Both the position numbers and the translations under genes were made by a program. Of a DNA stretch of 16,804 bases, positions 1-10,211 are shown piece by piece; position 1 is the stretch's first letter, and every line of letters starts with the position of its first letter. The notes under the pieces are model-generated. The model searched no databases. It was not told the origin of the DNA and saw only the letters and a list, made by a program, of their open reading frames with translations. Source of the DNA: Hepatocystis sp. ex Piliocolobus tephrosceles (Eukaryota > Apicomplexa > Aconoidasida > Haemosporida > Plasmodiidae); the NCBI GenBank assembly GCA_902459845.2, contig CABPSV020000417.1, positions 1 to 16,804 on the forward strand, in the 5' to 3' direction.

Positions 1-739
<739 letters not shown>

Positions 740-1177
740 ATGTCAATACATTCATTTTTTTTATGTTATGCGAACATGCACGGATATGTACTTTTTTTAT
801 TTTTTTTTTTTTTTTGTTCACCTGAATATATCAACAGGGGGAAATTTTTATATTACTTAGGTACGCATACATATACATGTATATTTTTTTTTTTTTTTTT
901 ATTTTTTTTTATTTTATTTTATTTTATTTTTTTTTTTTTTATTTGACCAGATCACGAAAAGAATTAATTTTTTTATATCACCCACCATGTACAAATGTAT
1001 GTTCATATATATATGCACACGTATTTATGCATTTTTTTTTAAAACGATGACTCTATTTAGCAGCGCTACCTGAAAAACAATTACAAAAGAGACTCTATAC
1101 ACCCTGTTATATTACAAGGCTTAAAATTCAAGATAGATTTACAAAAGAAACATATTTTTTTTTTAAGTACCATATAA
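740..1177 (+). CDS. possible four-exon small protein (77 aa), unknown
   Basis: Candidate gene model built by hand: exons 740-787, 838-860, 951-996 and 1061-1177. The first exon starts at ATG 740 (context GAAATGT, with an in-frame TAG just upstream at 731). Introns begin GTACTT, GTACGC and GTATGT and end CAACAG, GACCAG and ATTTAG. Phases match at all three junctions, and the last exon reads QRYLKNNYKRDSIHPVILQG onward to a TAA at 1175. The last two exons are visibly less T-rich than their surroundings, as coding islands are in this genome. I recognise no family. A second frame in the last exon (from 1063, running to about 1221) is also open, but it does not fit the 23-base exon 838-860, which would then contain a stop. 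The first two donors are weak, and the upstream exons are less sure than the last two. Confidence 0.28.
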
Positions 1178-1261
1178 TCACAAATTTTGTACGTAAAAAA
1201 AACCATGCAAATGAAATTTGAAGTTAAGATATAAAAAATTAAGCAAAAAAAAAAAAAAAAA

Positions 1262-1353
1262 ATAGTGCCACATAACAAAAATAATACCACGTAACAAAAA
1301 AATAGTGCCACGTAACAAAAAAATAGTGCCACGTAAAAAAAATAATGCGACAT
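1262..1353. repeat. tandem repeat, about 21 bp x 4
   Basis: Four degenerate copies of a unit close to ATAGTGCCACGTAACAAAAA, with the GCCACGTAA core varying as ACCACGTAA and GCGACATAC. It sits 80 bases upstream of the ATG of the ubiquitin-like gene, in what should be its promoter or 5' UTR. A minus-strand reading frame across it is only a repeat-driven open frame. Confidence 0.75.
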
Positions 1354-1434
1354 ACTTAAAATGATAAACTAAAATCAGAACATATTTTTATAGTTCAAAA
1401 TATCCTTAAAAAAAAAGAAAAAAAAAAAAAAAAA

Positions 1435-2735
1435 ATGATTTTTTATTTTAATTTATTAACAGTCACCTTTTTATGTTATTTCTTTTTTTTGTACACATGT
1501 GTAAACATAAAACTAAACAAACAAATTAATAATATTTATCATAGTAATAGAAGTAGTATCAAAATGGTTAGGAGTCCTTATCTTAATATATCTAACAGTG
1601 TATTTTTTAATAAAAATGATAAAAATAATATAATAACAAAAAATGATAAGGATAAAAAATGCAACATCCGAATTAGTTGTAATGATAATAAAGCAAATAT
1701 TTTTCGAAAAGATATTTTTCTTTTGGTAAAAGAAAAAAATAATATTAAAAATGTAAAAGAAGAGATTGAAAAAATTTATGGCATACCAACAATTTTACAA
1801 CAAATATTTTATGAAGAAAAAATATTAGATGATATGATAACAATTGAAAATTTAAGTAAAGATAAAAAAATAAAATTTTTAAACATGCGTCTTGTACCTA
1901 TACTTCCACATCTATTCGATATAAAAGAAACAGAACAAAATGGAAAAAGTAGTATGTTACAAGAAGTGGATAAAACTGATCAAGTACAAGAAGAGAATAA
2001 AAAAATAACAAAATTAAAACAAAAATTAAAATTTTATGGTTATTTAACATTAATTAATAAATATAAAAAATTGTTAGAAGAATTAGAAAAAAAAAATTAT
2101 ATTATTAACAGTAAGGATATGTTAGAGTCATATAAATCGTTTGATGTCGAATTTGATAATGTGTTAAAAAAATATAATATAAATTTTGAAAAAATAAAAA
2201 AAGAGATTGAAGATCTGAAATTTATTCAAAAAAAAAAATTATTATTGCGATTAGAAATGGATTATCCTTTTATGAGTATTTTATTAATTGATAGAATAAA
2301 ACAATTATTTCAATTTTATTATATGGGTAATATAAAATCAAGTATTAAGTTTTTTCTTTTTTTTTATATTCTATATAAATATGCTGATTACCCTGTTAAT
2401 GTAAAAAAAAGCTTTTTATATATTTCTTTCTTTTTTCTTTTGGCTCCTTGTAAACCTTTTTATAAATTTTCTCATTTCCTGTTCTTTTTCATTCCGAAAA
2501 ATTTGTTGTGTTCAGGTTAGTTCTTTGTATAATGTAAAAAAAAAAAAAAAAAAGGAAAAATGGCAAAAATAAATGCTTACTTTATAACCACTGTTTGTAA
2601 CTATTTTTTGCACTTATATGTACATACATACGTGCATTTTAAATCATATATTGTTTGTTCTTTTTTTCTTTTTTTTTTTTAGGTTTTACAAATATACTAT
2701 CTGCCTCTTATCAACAAATTTTAATGTGTCAGTAG
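1435..2735 (+). CDS. ubiquitin-like domain membrane protein, secretory or apicoplast candidate
   Basis: Two exons, 1435-2515 and 2683-2735; the intron begins GTTAGT and ends in a T tract plus AG. Reading through instead would stop at once at 2518, so splicing adds 16 residues ending ILMCQ and gives 377 aa. Residues 1-23 are a hydrophobic signal sequence. Residues 24-75 are rich in N and K and resemble a Plasmodium transit peptide. Residues about 76-154 align with ubiquitin, for example NIKNVKEEIEKIYGIP against the ubiquitin DTIENVKAKIQDKEGIP segment, then LQQIFYEEKILDD. The domain ends MRLVP with no Gly-Gly. Residues about 187-270 are a Lys/Glu-rich coiled coil. Two hydrophobic stretches follow (about 303-318 and 326-355). 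The layout suggests a membrane protein of the secretory route or apicoplast. Apicomplexans have an apicoplast ubiquitin-like protein (PUBL) in the ERAD-derived import machinery; this may be that protein or a relative, which I cannot settle by reading. The Ubl call is fairly sure; location and role are inference. Confidence 0.8.
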
Positions 2736-2815
2736 GTTAGGAAGAAGAAATATTTGCACATATATATGCACGTACGTATATATAAAAACACATTTATGAA
2801 TTTTCCCTTATATGT

Positions 2816-2880
2816 TTCCTTAATTTGTTTATTTCTTTAATTTGTTTATTTCCTTAATATGTTTATTTCCTTAGCTTGTT
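2816..2880. repeat. tandem repeat, 17 bp x about 3.5
   Basis: Consecutive copies of TAATTTGTTTATTTCCT with single-base changes, ending in a TAGCTTGTTTA variant. It lies in the 3' flank of the Ubl gene. Confidence 0.75.
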
Positions 2881-3476
2881 TAAATAGGTATATATATATA
2901 CATATAGGTAAAATGCCTACAAACGCATAAAATCACCCACATACAAAAATCGATCTTAACAAATAGCTGTTCCCTTTTTAAGCTATTTTCTTTTCTTTTT
3001 CACATAAAAATAACTGAAGTTGTTTTTGTACTAAAAATTAAAACAAAACTTTATGAAGAAAAAATAAAACATTTTTTTTATTTATATACTTTTTTTTATT
3101 TTTGAATATATATGTAACTATCATAGTTTTTTTTTTTTACTATTGTAAAAACAAAAAAAAAAGAGAGTACTATACATATCAAGCATTGATGCATTTTGAT
3201 GTTTTTTTAAATAAACAACATAACGTAGACAACTGTTTATTAATCTATTTATTTATTTTTATTTATTTATTTTTTTTTTCGCATTTTTTCACCTTGTTTT
3301 GTCCATTTATACATATATACATCTTTATTTTATTTTATTACATATCTGGACTACAAAAAAAAAAAAAAAATGTTTTTTTTGCAAATTTTAAGCTTTATGT
3401 AATATGTATATATAAATATAGGATTATTAATAAAAAAAAAAAAAAATGCACAAATAAGTAAAAATAAAACATACCA

Positions 3477-3508
<32 letters not shown>

Positions 3509-3596
3509 CACAAGCTTCATGATAATGTTTGTATGTTGCATAAGTTTATGGAAATAAATTAATATTATACTTTTAAAAAATTAAAACCCCACCGAC

Positions 3597-3599
<3 letters not shown>

Positions 3600-3636
<37 letters not shown>

Positions 3637-3697
3637 GATAAGGCAATTTTTTGATAAAACAAAATTTTGATAGAGCAAAATTTTGATAAAACAAATA
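3600..3697. repeat. A33 tract followed by TTTTGATA-type repeats
   Basis: An uninterrupted run of 33 A is followed by four imperfect copies of a 15-19 bp unit built on TTTTGATAAAACAAA (variants TAAGGCAA and TAGAGCAA). It is placed about 200 bases upstream of the eIF3g start and has no coding potential. Confidence 0.7.
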
Positions 3698-3890
3698 TAA
3701 CATGATAAATTAATTGCAATAGAATGAACTAAATATAATATTATATTTAAGAAAAAAAAATCAAAGGCAACAAAAAAAATATAAAAATAAAAAACAAAAG
3801 AAAACAGAAGAAAATAGAAGAAAATATAAACAAAGCGAAATATAACTCCATTATATATATATTACTAACTCCTATAAACATTAAGTCAAA

Positions 3891-5959
3891 ATGATGCAAA
3901 CAGGTAAAATTCTTATAACCTTGTATAAGATAGTTTGAACAAAATTATAAAAATTCAAAATGCAATAATCAATAGCTTTCGCTTTTTGTATTTATTTTAT
4001 TTTTATTTATTTTTTTTTTTTTTTTTCTCACAATCTTAGAAACCTTGAAGTGGGTTGATATGGACATTGACGATTCCGAATCTGTGAATAAGAATGAAAA
4101 TGAACATGAAAATGAGAATGATAACAAAAGCAGTAATACATTTAAAAATGAAACAATCAATCAAACAATTAAACGAACGAACGAACACAACATAATACTA
4201 TCCATTTATACACATATATATATGTACATATACGTACATATACGAGTGACGCAAATTAGAAAACAGACGAAACAGCACAATGCGACAAAATAATTTATAC
4301 ATAATAGAGCATCCACCTTATTTAAAAAAATTTACATAAATCATTCATTAAAATTTTTTTTTTTTTTTTTTTTATTATTTTTTTATTATTTTTTTATTAT
4401 TTTTTAATTATATAGGACAAAAATGGGAAGAAATAGATGCAGAAGAAGACGTAGATAATAACAAAAAACTGTCTTATTTTACTAACTATGAAAATGGTGT
4501 CAAAATTATTACGACCTATTCGGAAAACTTAAAAAAACAGACTGTAAAAGTAAGTGTTAATTTTCTTTATAAGAAAAAAAAATAAAAATAAAAGAGGAGG
4601 AAGAGGAAAACAGAAAGAAAGAAAGAAAGAAAAGAAAAAAAAAAAAAAAAAAGTATATGATTTACTATATACATATGTTACACAGTATATGATTTACTAT
4701 ATATATATATGTTACACATTTTGTTTTTTTTTTATTTTTTTCATTTTTTTTTATATAGACTACAAAAAAAATTAAAGAAGTGATAATAAAAAGGAAGGTC
4801 AATAAAAAGATAAATGAGCGACTTAATTTAAAACCTTTTAACGTAGAAAACGTAATATATAAAACACAGACATATGCACATGTAGATGTATATATATATA
4901 TATAAATATAGGCCCATATGTTTATAAAAAAAATGTAATTTTTTAATTTTTTAATTTTTTAATTTTTTTTTTTTTTTTTTTTTGTACGTAATGTCTCACA
5001 GAAAGTTGAACCAACAGAACCAACCGACGTTGTAAAAATAGAACCTCCAAAAGATACCTTATTAGATTTTTTGAAAGATACAGAATATGATTATTTGTTT
5101 GCAGACCAAACAGACAAAACTGCAAAAGAATTAAGAAATAGATTTAAAATTATTAAAGACGAAGAAACGGAGGTATGTACATGCGTACATATATATATAT
5201 ATATATAATGTCAGTTCATATATATCATTACAGCTCTTCATACAAAACTATCTACGTATGAGCACATCTTAATACAAATGTATCTATGCATGTTATTATA
5301 TATACATATGTATATATACGTATATATATATATGTATATATAATTTTTATTTTTATTTTTTAGGAAGTTAAACCAGAAGATCCTAATGCTCTTGCTCCAA
5401 GAAAGGAGCCCTTATACTATCGTTCACATGTAAGTTTAATGAATTAAGACAAAAATATATATTTTTTTTTTTTTTTTCAAATATTATATTGAATATTTTT
5501 ATAAGAAAAATAAGAACAGGGCTAATGTGTTTTTAATTAGTATTTTTCATACTGTCGTTATATATTTATTTTCCATATTTTTATCTCTTCTCCATCTCTT
5601 TTTTATTTGCTATTTTAATTTTTTTTTTTCTTAGGACACACAAAATAAAGAGTGTACTGTTCGTGTAACGAATTTAAGAGAGGATGTTATGGTAGTTAAA
5701 AAAAAACATATATATATATTATAACCCTATTGTGTATAAAAAAACATATAAAAATAAATTGACATATAAATAATACCATTCTTTTGTCATAAAAACAAAT
5801 GCATTTAACTTATTCATTATTTATTATTCATTATTCATTATCTATTAATCTATTTTTATCTTAGGAGAGTGATTTAACTAGCTTATTTGGAAAATGTGGA
5901 CAAATATCACGAATGTTTTTGGCTAAGCATAAGTAATAATACATTGCATAATTATAGTT

Positions 5960-5998
<39 letters not shown>

Positions 5999-6372
5999 TG
6001 TTTTTTCAATCATTTGTTTGTACATTTATATTTATGCATTCATTCATTTTTTATTATTATATTTTTTTTTAATTTTAATAGGGAAACACAAAGCTCCAAA
6101 GGATTTGCTTTTGTAACATACTCCAAAAGAGAAGATGCAAAACAAGCGATTGCAAAATTGAATAGGCACTGTTTTGAAAATTTAGTTTTAAATGTAAGAA
6201 ATTAAAGAAAACTTAAAAAAATATATATATAATAATATTAATAATAGTACCAATCATATTAACATTAATATTAATAGTAACGAGAATAATAATAATACAA
6301 AACAGAGAAATAAACATGGAAAATGTATACATACATATATATATATATATGTATATATATTATAAAATTTAT

Positions 6373-6406
<34 letters not shown>

Positions 6407-6436
6407 GTTGAGTGGGCTCGACCATCAAATAGATGA
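3891..6436 (+). CDS. EIF3G: eukaryotic translation initiation factor 3 subunit G
   Basis: Ten exons: 3891-3903, 4040-4132, 4416-4549, 4759-4851, 5002-5172, 5364-5429, 5635-5691, 5865-5932, 6082-6193, 6407-6436. All junctions are GT-AG and phase-matched, giving 278 aa. eIF3g is an RNA-binding subunit of the eIF3 complex, which acts on the 40S ribosome in cytoplasmic initiation and scanning. An acidic N-terminus carries two Trp motifs (KWVDMDIDDSE near residue 12 and KWEEIDAEED near 38), resembling the SWADQVEEE start of the human protein. Residues about 50-105 (GVKIITTYSENLKKQTVKVT and on) match the family's N-terminal region. The RRM spans about 198-274, with RNP2 VRVTNL, RNP1 KGFAFVTY (238-245) and the family ending NVEWARPS. 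The CCHC zinc finger between the two regions is missing: residues 112-190 hold no Cys. The first exon codes only four residues; its start at ATGATG gives MMQTETLKW. The 93-base second exon ends at a GTAATA donor that was chosen by phase. Confidence 0.93.
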
Positions 6437-6528
6437 AAAAAGACATTTCGTATTATTTGGTATTATTTAAATTTTATGATTTTTTATCATACATATATAC
6501 ATATTTTTTTTATTATTTTTTTTTTTTT

Positions 6529-6742
6529 TTATTTTAAAAGATCTACACATTTTAACTTATACTGATTATTGTTCTGTATTATGTTGTAATTTATACCAAA
6601 GCAATACCTAAAAATTAAAAGAAAAATAAAAAAAGCGCTATAAATGTAACAAAAAATATTAATAATAATAAAACAAGTCAAGTTTAAGAATGAAAAAAAC
6701 AAATACAAACAAGTTTTCATAGCTAACATTTATTTATTTATT

Positions 6743-6788
<46 letters not shown>

Positions 6789-7488
6789 TAACCATTCAAA
6801 CAAATAAATTTCTTCAGCATGTATAACTTTAAACTTTGCTTTTATGTTTTCCCAATACTCTTTTAAATCTGTGTATAAATTACTATATTGCATATTATAA
6901 ATTGATATAATTAAATCCGCGAAATTATTATCTGCAAAACAATTCAACGTTTAAAAAAAAATATATATATAATTGATTTTTTTTTTTTTTAATTTGTTAA
7001 TATATACGCTAGTTAATAAAAAAAAAAAAAAAAAAAAAAAAAACAAACAAAATTAGATTAAGGCTACAGCATAATAACGTGGTTATTTTTATGTGTCATA
7101 TGTTCACATATAAACGTGTACATATATATGTGTGCGTTTTTTTTTTTTTTTTTTTAACCATAATGATCATATAAAAAAATAATTTTTTTAGGGGTATATT
7201 TCACACTATTTTCATAATTATTTATTTTATCAATTTGGACATTCCCTTCACCTCTTAAAGAATTTTTTTTTGAATTTTCCAAGTCTATTATTTTATTAGT
7301 TGTATCATTGTTCAAAACATTTTCTATCTTATCGTTTACAACTACATTTGAATTGTTATTAAGTAATGTTGAATGACTTTCCACTATATAGTCATCATCT
7401 TTTAAAGACTTTAAATAAGACGTTATGTAACAAATTTTATTTTTTTTCTCGCTTATGTTCATAAATTTTGATACTTCTCCGTATATGT

Positions 7489-7534
<46 letters not shown>

Positions 7535-8809
7535 TGTTTATAGGTATGTATACATATATATGTGCAAATGCGTATGTATGGCTAGCAAACATAAAATTCG
7601 CTTTTTATATGACTAGTTCATACATACGTAACATACATATGTAATATCCACACGTAACATCCACACAGGTGAGTTCATTTTATTTTCCATAACTTTCCGA
7701 TATATAATAATATTTCTGCATAAGTCGTTGTGTGCTTACTTTATGTTCAGGAATGTTATAAGGATTTGTTATAAATTTGTAGTTAATATCATTTAACAGA
7801 AAATTGAAATTATTTATATTAACATCAGCACTAACTGTTTTTAAATAAAAAGGTTTATATAAATCAAAAATTTTTTTTTCACATTTCGGTTGATTATCAG
7901 ATCTATTAAAAGAAATTATCTGTATTACATCATCGTTTAAATTAGAAATTAGATCAATACTATTTTTTGGATTTTCATTGTTATATTTAACGATTTCCTC
8001 ATTCATACTTTTTTTAAGAATGTCCTTTCTGAGTTTATGTGTTATAACATCAAATGGAAATTTTCCTTAAAAAAAGAAACGCATATTTTATGTATGTATA
8101 AATAGGTTATATCCATATGTATATGTATTACCATTTTTATCTATTTTTGGCTATTTTTGGATATTTTTGGATATTTTTGGATATTTTTGGATATTTTTAG
8201 CTATTTTTTTTTTTTTTTTTTTTTTTTAAAAACATAATACTTGTTGTTACTAATGCTAGGAATAAAATGTACATTATTTTCGTATTTATAATTGTATAAA
8301 TCCAGATTAACACATATGTTATGTTGACCCATAAAATAGTTAAAAATATAACATAATGCAAAGTAAGAAGAAATAAAAAATAAAATCATGATTGAAAGCA
8401 TTTTAATAATTTCCATAAACATATATTTTTTATTTGTCTTTATTTCTCTTACAGATTCTGTACTTGAAGAATCTGTTAAAGTTTGAGTAAAAAATTGGCT
8501 ACTAAACATTTTTTTTAATTTTTTTCTATCGATTTTAATTGTTTTTATTTTCATATCTTGTTTATTATTACTTTTAAAATTATTCTTAAAACTACTTTGT
8601 TTTTCTTTATCTTCTTGTTTTTGATCTTGTTCTTCCTCCTCATCATTTTTATTGCCTTCTCCTTTCTCTTCATCAAAATTAAATTCATTGTCTAAATTCC
8701 TATATACATTTTTTAATTCATTTTTACAATCGTTATTTTTTTTATCAGATATTTCAAAATTCTCCATTTTAGAAATAAAAGGAGAGTTATCAATTTTATT
8801 TGTTCCCAT
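6529..8809 (-). CDS. type II membrane protein, conserved-hypothetical style, 488 aa
   Basis: Five exons on the minus strand, in coding order 8809-8251, 8065-7694, 7476-7159, 6931-6793 and 6607-6529, with all phases matching. I do not recognise the family. Residues 1-134 are hydrophilic, with an acidic EEEEQDQKQEDKEK stretch, and should face the cytosol. One membrane segment lies at about 135-159 (IIKMLSIMILFFISSYFALC). The remaining roughly 328 residues, presumably lumenal or exoplasmic, are N/K-rich and contain a likely disordered insertion at about 350-400. The best-conserved-looking block is the C-terminus, where three exons join as IIFLYDHY-D-NNFADLIISI and EEIYLFEW-YCFGINYN. These junctions restore smooth sequence where the unspliced frames run into poly-K or stop, which supports the model. 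The single N-terminal anchor is the layout of many Golgi or ER enzymes, but no catalytic motif is visible, so no function is assigned. The donors of exons 1 and 2 (GTAACA, GTTATG) were chosen by phase and are the least certain. Confidence 0.75.
6745..6787. repeat. T43 homopolymer inside an intron
   Basis: Forty-three T on the plus strand. Read on the coding strand of the 488-aa gene it is a 43-base A run that begins five bases after the donor of its last intron (6792-6608). Unspliced reading would give a poly-lysine tail, which is an artefact. Confidence 0.9.
7490..7532. repeat. A43 homopolymer, polypyrimidine tract of an intron
   Basis: Forty-three A on the plus strand. On the coding strand of the 488-aa gene it is a T43 run about 12 bases upstream of the exon 3 acceptor (7476 or 7473), in the position of a polypyrimidine tract. 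Confidence 0.85.
8141..8210. repeat. 10-bp tandem repeat x 7 within an intron
   Basis: Seven copies of a decamer, first CTATTTTTGG twice, then ATATTTTTGG three or four times, then ATATTTTTAG and a last CTATTTTTTT. It lies wholly inside the first intron (8250-8066) of the minus-strand 488-aa gene and explains much of that intron's length. Confidence 0.85.
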
Positions 8810-9049
8810 GTTGTTTTACTTTTGGTATAAACATATATGCATGCAAACGTACGTACATATAATATATATATATATGTATATTTGTACGGTTATGTAAAAA
8901 AAAAAAAAAAAAAAAATAGCTAGGTAATATTATCTTTTTTTTCTTCTTTTATATTGAGTTTGTAAAAATAATTAAATTTAAGTATTTTAAGAACAGAAAA
9001 AAAAAAAAGTTAATAAAGAAAAAGCAAAATTTTAAAAATAACTTGAAAG

Positions 9050-9095
9050 ATGAATTGAAAGATGACTTGAAAGATGAATTGAAAGATAAATGTAA
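9050..9095. repeat. 12-bp tandem repeat x 4
   Basis: Four copies of TTGAAAGATGAA, with GAC and AAA variants. The repeat is in register with codons and reads LKDELKDDLKDELKDK on the plus strand to a TAA at about 9100. The frame stays open back to about 8920, but it has no ATG and no clear acceptor, so it is listed as a repeat rather than a gene. Confidence 0.7.
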
Positions 9096-9249
9096 AATAT
9101 AACAAAAAAAAAATATGTATGTAATCTTAAAGAATATTGTACTTGGTTTTAAAAAAAAAATGTTTAAAAAAAATCAATTTATATATTTTTCCAAACTGTG
9201 ACTTTTTTTTAATATATTAAGGACAAAAACCCAAACTACTTTTTTAATC

Positions 9250-9302
9250 GTGTTTCTTTGCTTGTTTCTTTGCTTGTTTCTTTGTGTGTTTCTTTGTGTA
9301 TT
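9250..9302. repeat. 12-bp tandem repeat, TTTCTTTGCTTG x about 4
   Basis: Copies run TTTCTTTGCTTG, TTTCTTTGCTTG, TTTCTTTGTGTG and TTTCTTTGTGTA, then decay into T-rich sequence. It is in the divergent intergenic region and non-coding. Confidence 0.7.
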
Positions 9303-9785
9303 TTTTTACGTGTTTTTTTTACGAGTGTATTCATGTATTTGTTTATATTATTTTTTTGTTAACACATAAAAATACATTTTTAAACGAAAAAATTTCAGAC
9401 TGAAGAAAAAAAAAAAAAAATAATAATAATAATAATAATAAAATACAAAATTGAAAAAAATAAATGTATGTAATATATACATATGGAGTATAAATAACAA
9501 AAATGAAAATAACCTATGATAAATAAAGTTGTAATTTAAAAAATAAGCAACTTTTTAACTAAAAAAAAAAAAAAAAAAGAAGGAAAGTATAATATTCGCA
9601 GATTATCACAGTTGTATGTATAGATTTAATTTAATGTGTGCTTTTTTTTTTTTTTTTTTTTCTTTTTTTTTTTTTTTTGAAAGCCTAATTCAACGGAACG
9701 CACGCATAAAAGCTTATACGCACTTCTACCTCGTACAAAATTAATGTGATTTTTATGAATTTTTTATTTTTCTTTTTTCATTCCT

Positions 9786-9848
9786 CATTTTTCATTGCTC
9801 ATTTCTCATTTTTCATTGCTCATTTCTCATTTTTCATTGCTTATTTCT
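9786..9848. repeat. 21-bp tandem repeat x 3
   Basis: Three copies of CATTTTTCATTGCTCATTTCT, the third with CTTATTTCT. The unit is a multiple of three and so gives a seven-residue periodic open frame (SFFIAHF), but this is flanked by homopolymers and has no other coding sign. Confidence 0.85.
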
Positions 9849-10211
9849 CTTCTTTTTTTTTTTTTTCACTTTTTTTTAAATCATCAACTTTATTAGCCCT
9901 TTTAAATATATATATATATATATATATGTACTTACAGTCTCACGCGTGTTTGTCAATATCCCCATTTTAATTATGTTTGTTTATATTTATTTTTTTTTAC
10001 TTATTTATTATAACACTTATTTTTTTTCCTAGGTAATATAATTGACGATTATATTTTTCGCAATTTTTTTCAGTTAATATATATATATATATATATATGT
10101 AAGTATGTATATATACAGGTATAGATATAGATAAGCACGCACTACATTTCCTCATTTACTTGTCCTAACATTTTGATAGCTTTTGACATTTTTTTTTTTT
10201 TTTTTTTCAAA

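Larger units (their letters stand above)
2736..3890. other. intergenic region between the Ubl gene and eIF3g
   Basis: Spacer between two co-oriented genes. It contains a 17-bp tandem repeat (2816-2880), T tracts, an A33 run (3600-3632), and a degenerate TTTTGATAAAACAAAA repeat (3633-3697). A 3102-3461 open frame is largely homopolymer and is not called. A short stretch (about 3170-3240) has mixed composition and reads openly, but it has no start or splice structure I could support. Confidence 0.6.
8810..10211. promoter_or_regulatory. divergent intergenic region (inferred two-way promoter region)
   Basis: The 1.4 kb between the start codons of the minus-strand 488-aa gene and the plus-strand 160-aa gene must hold both 5' regions. 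I see long A and T tracts, TA microsatellites (near 9907-9927 and 10077-10098), a 12-bp repeat at 9050-9095, a TTTCTTTGCTTG repeat at 9250-9300 and a 21-bp repeat at 9786-9848. No defined transcription-factor site or TATA arrangement stands out from the AT background. The promoter role follows only from the gene layout. Confidence 0.5.

Noticed and set aside
1063..1221. Alternative open frame in the last exon of the 740-1177 model, reading ALPEKQLQKRLYTPCY
   Set aside because: It is open and could follow exon 951-996 in another phase, but that phase puts a stop in the 838-860 exon. It remains a possible alternative if that exon is not real.
1081..1353. 90-codon minus-strand frame
   Set aside because: Made of the 21-bp tandem repeat and homopolymers; the plus-strand reading of the same region looks more like protein.
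3102..3461. 119-codon plus-strand frame with a YQALMHFDVFLNKQHN stretch
   Set aside because: Mostly T-run Phe codons, no ATG at its start and no phase-consistent splice model. Only about 70 bases look coding-like.
6738..6947. Minus-strand frame ending in poly-Lys
   Set aside because: Its 5' part is exon 4 of the 488-aa gene; the poly-Lys end is the intron's A tract and is removed by splicing.
8652..8897. 81-codon plus-strand frame
   Set aside because: Antisense to the first exon of the 488-aa gene, ending in TA-rich spacer.
9746..9970. 74-codon frame with heptad SFFIAHF repeats
   Set aside because: A 21-bp tandem repeat flanked by homopolymer and a TA microsatellite; no other sign of a gene.
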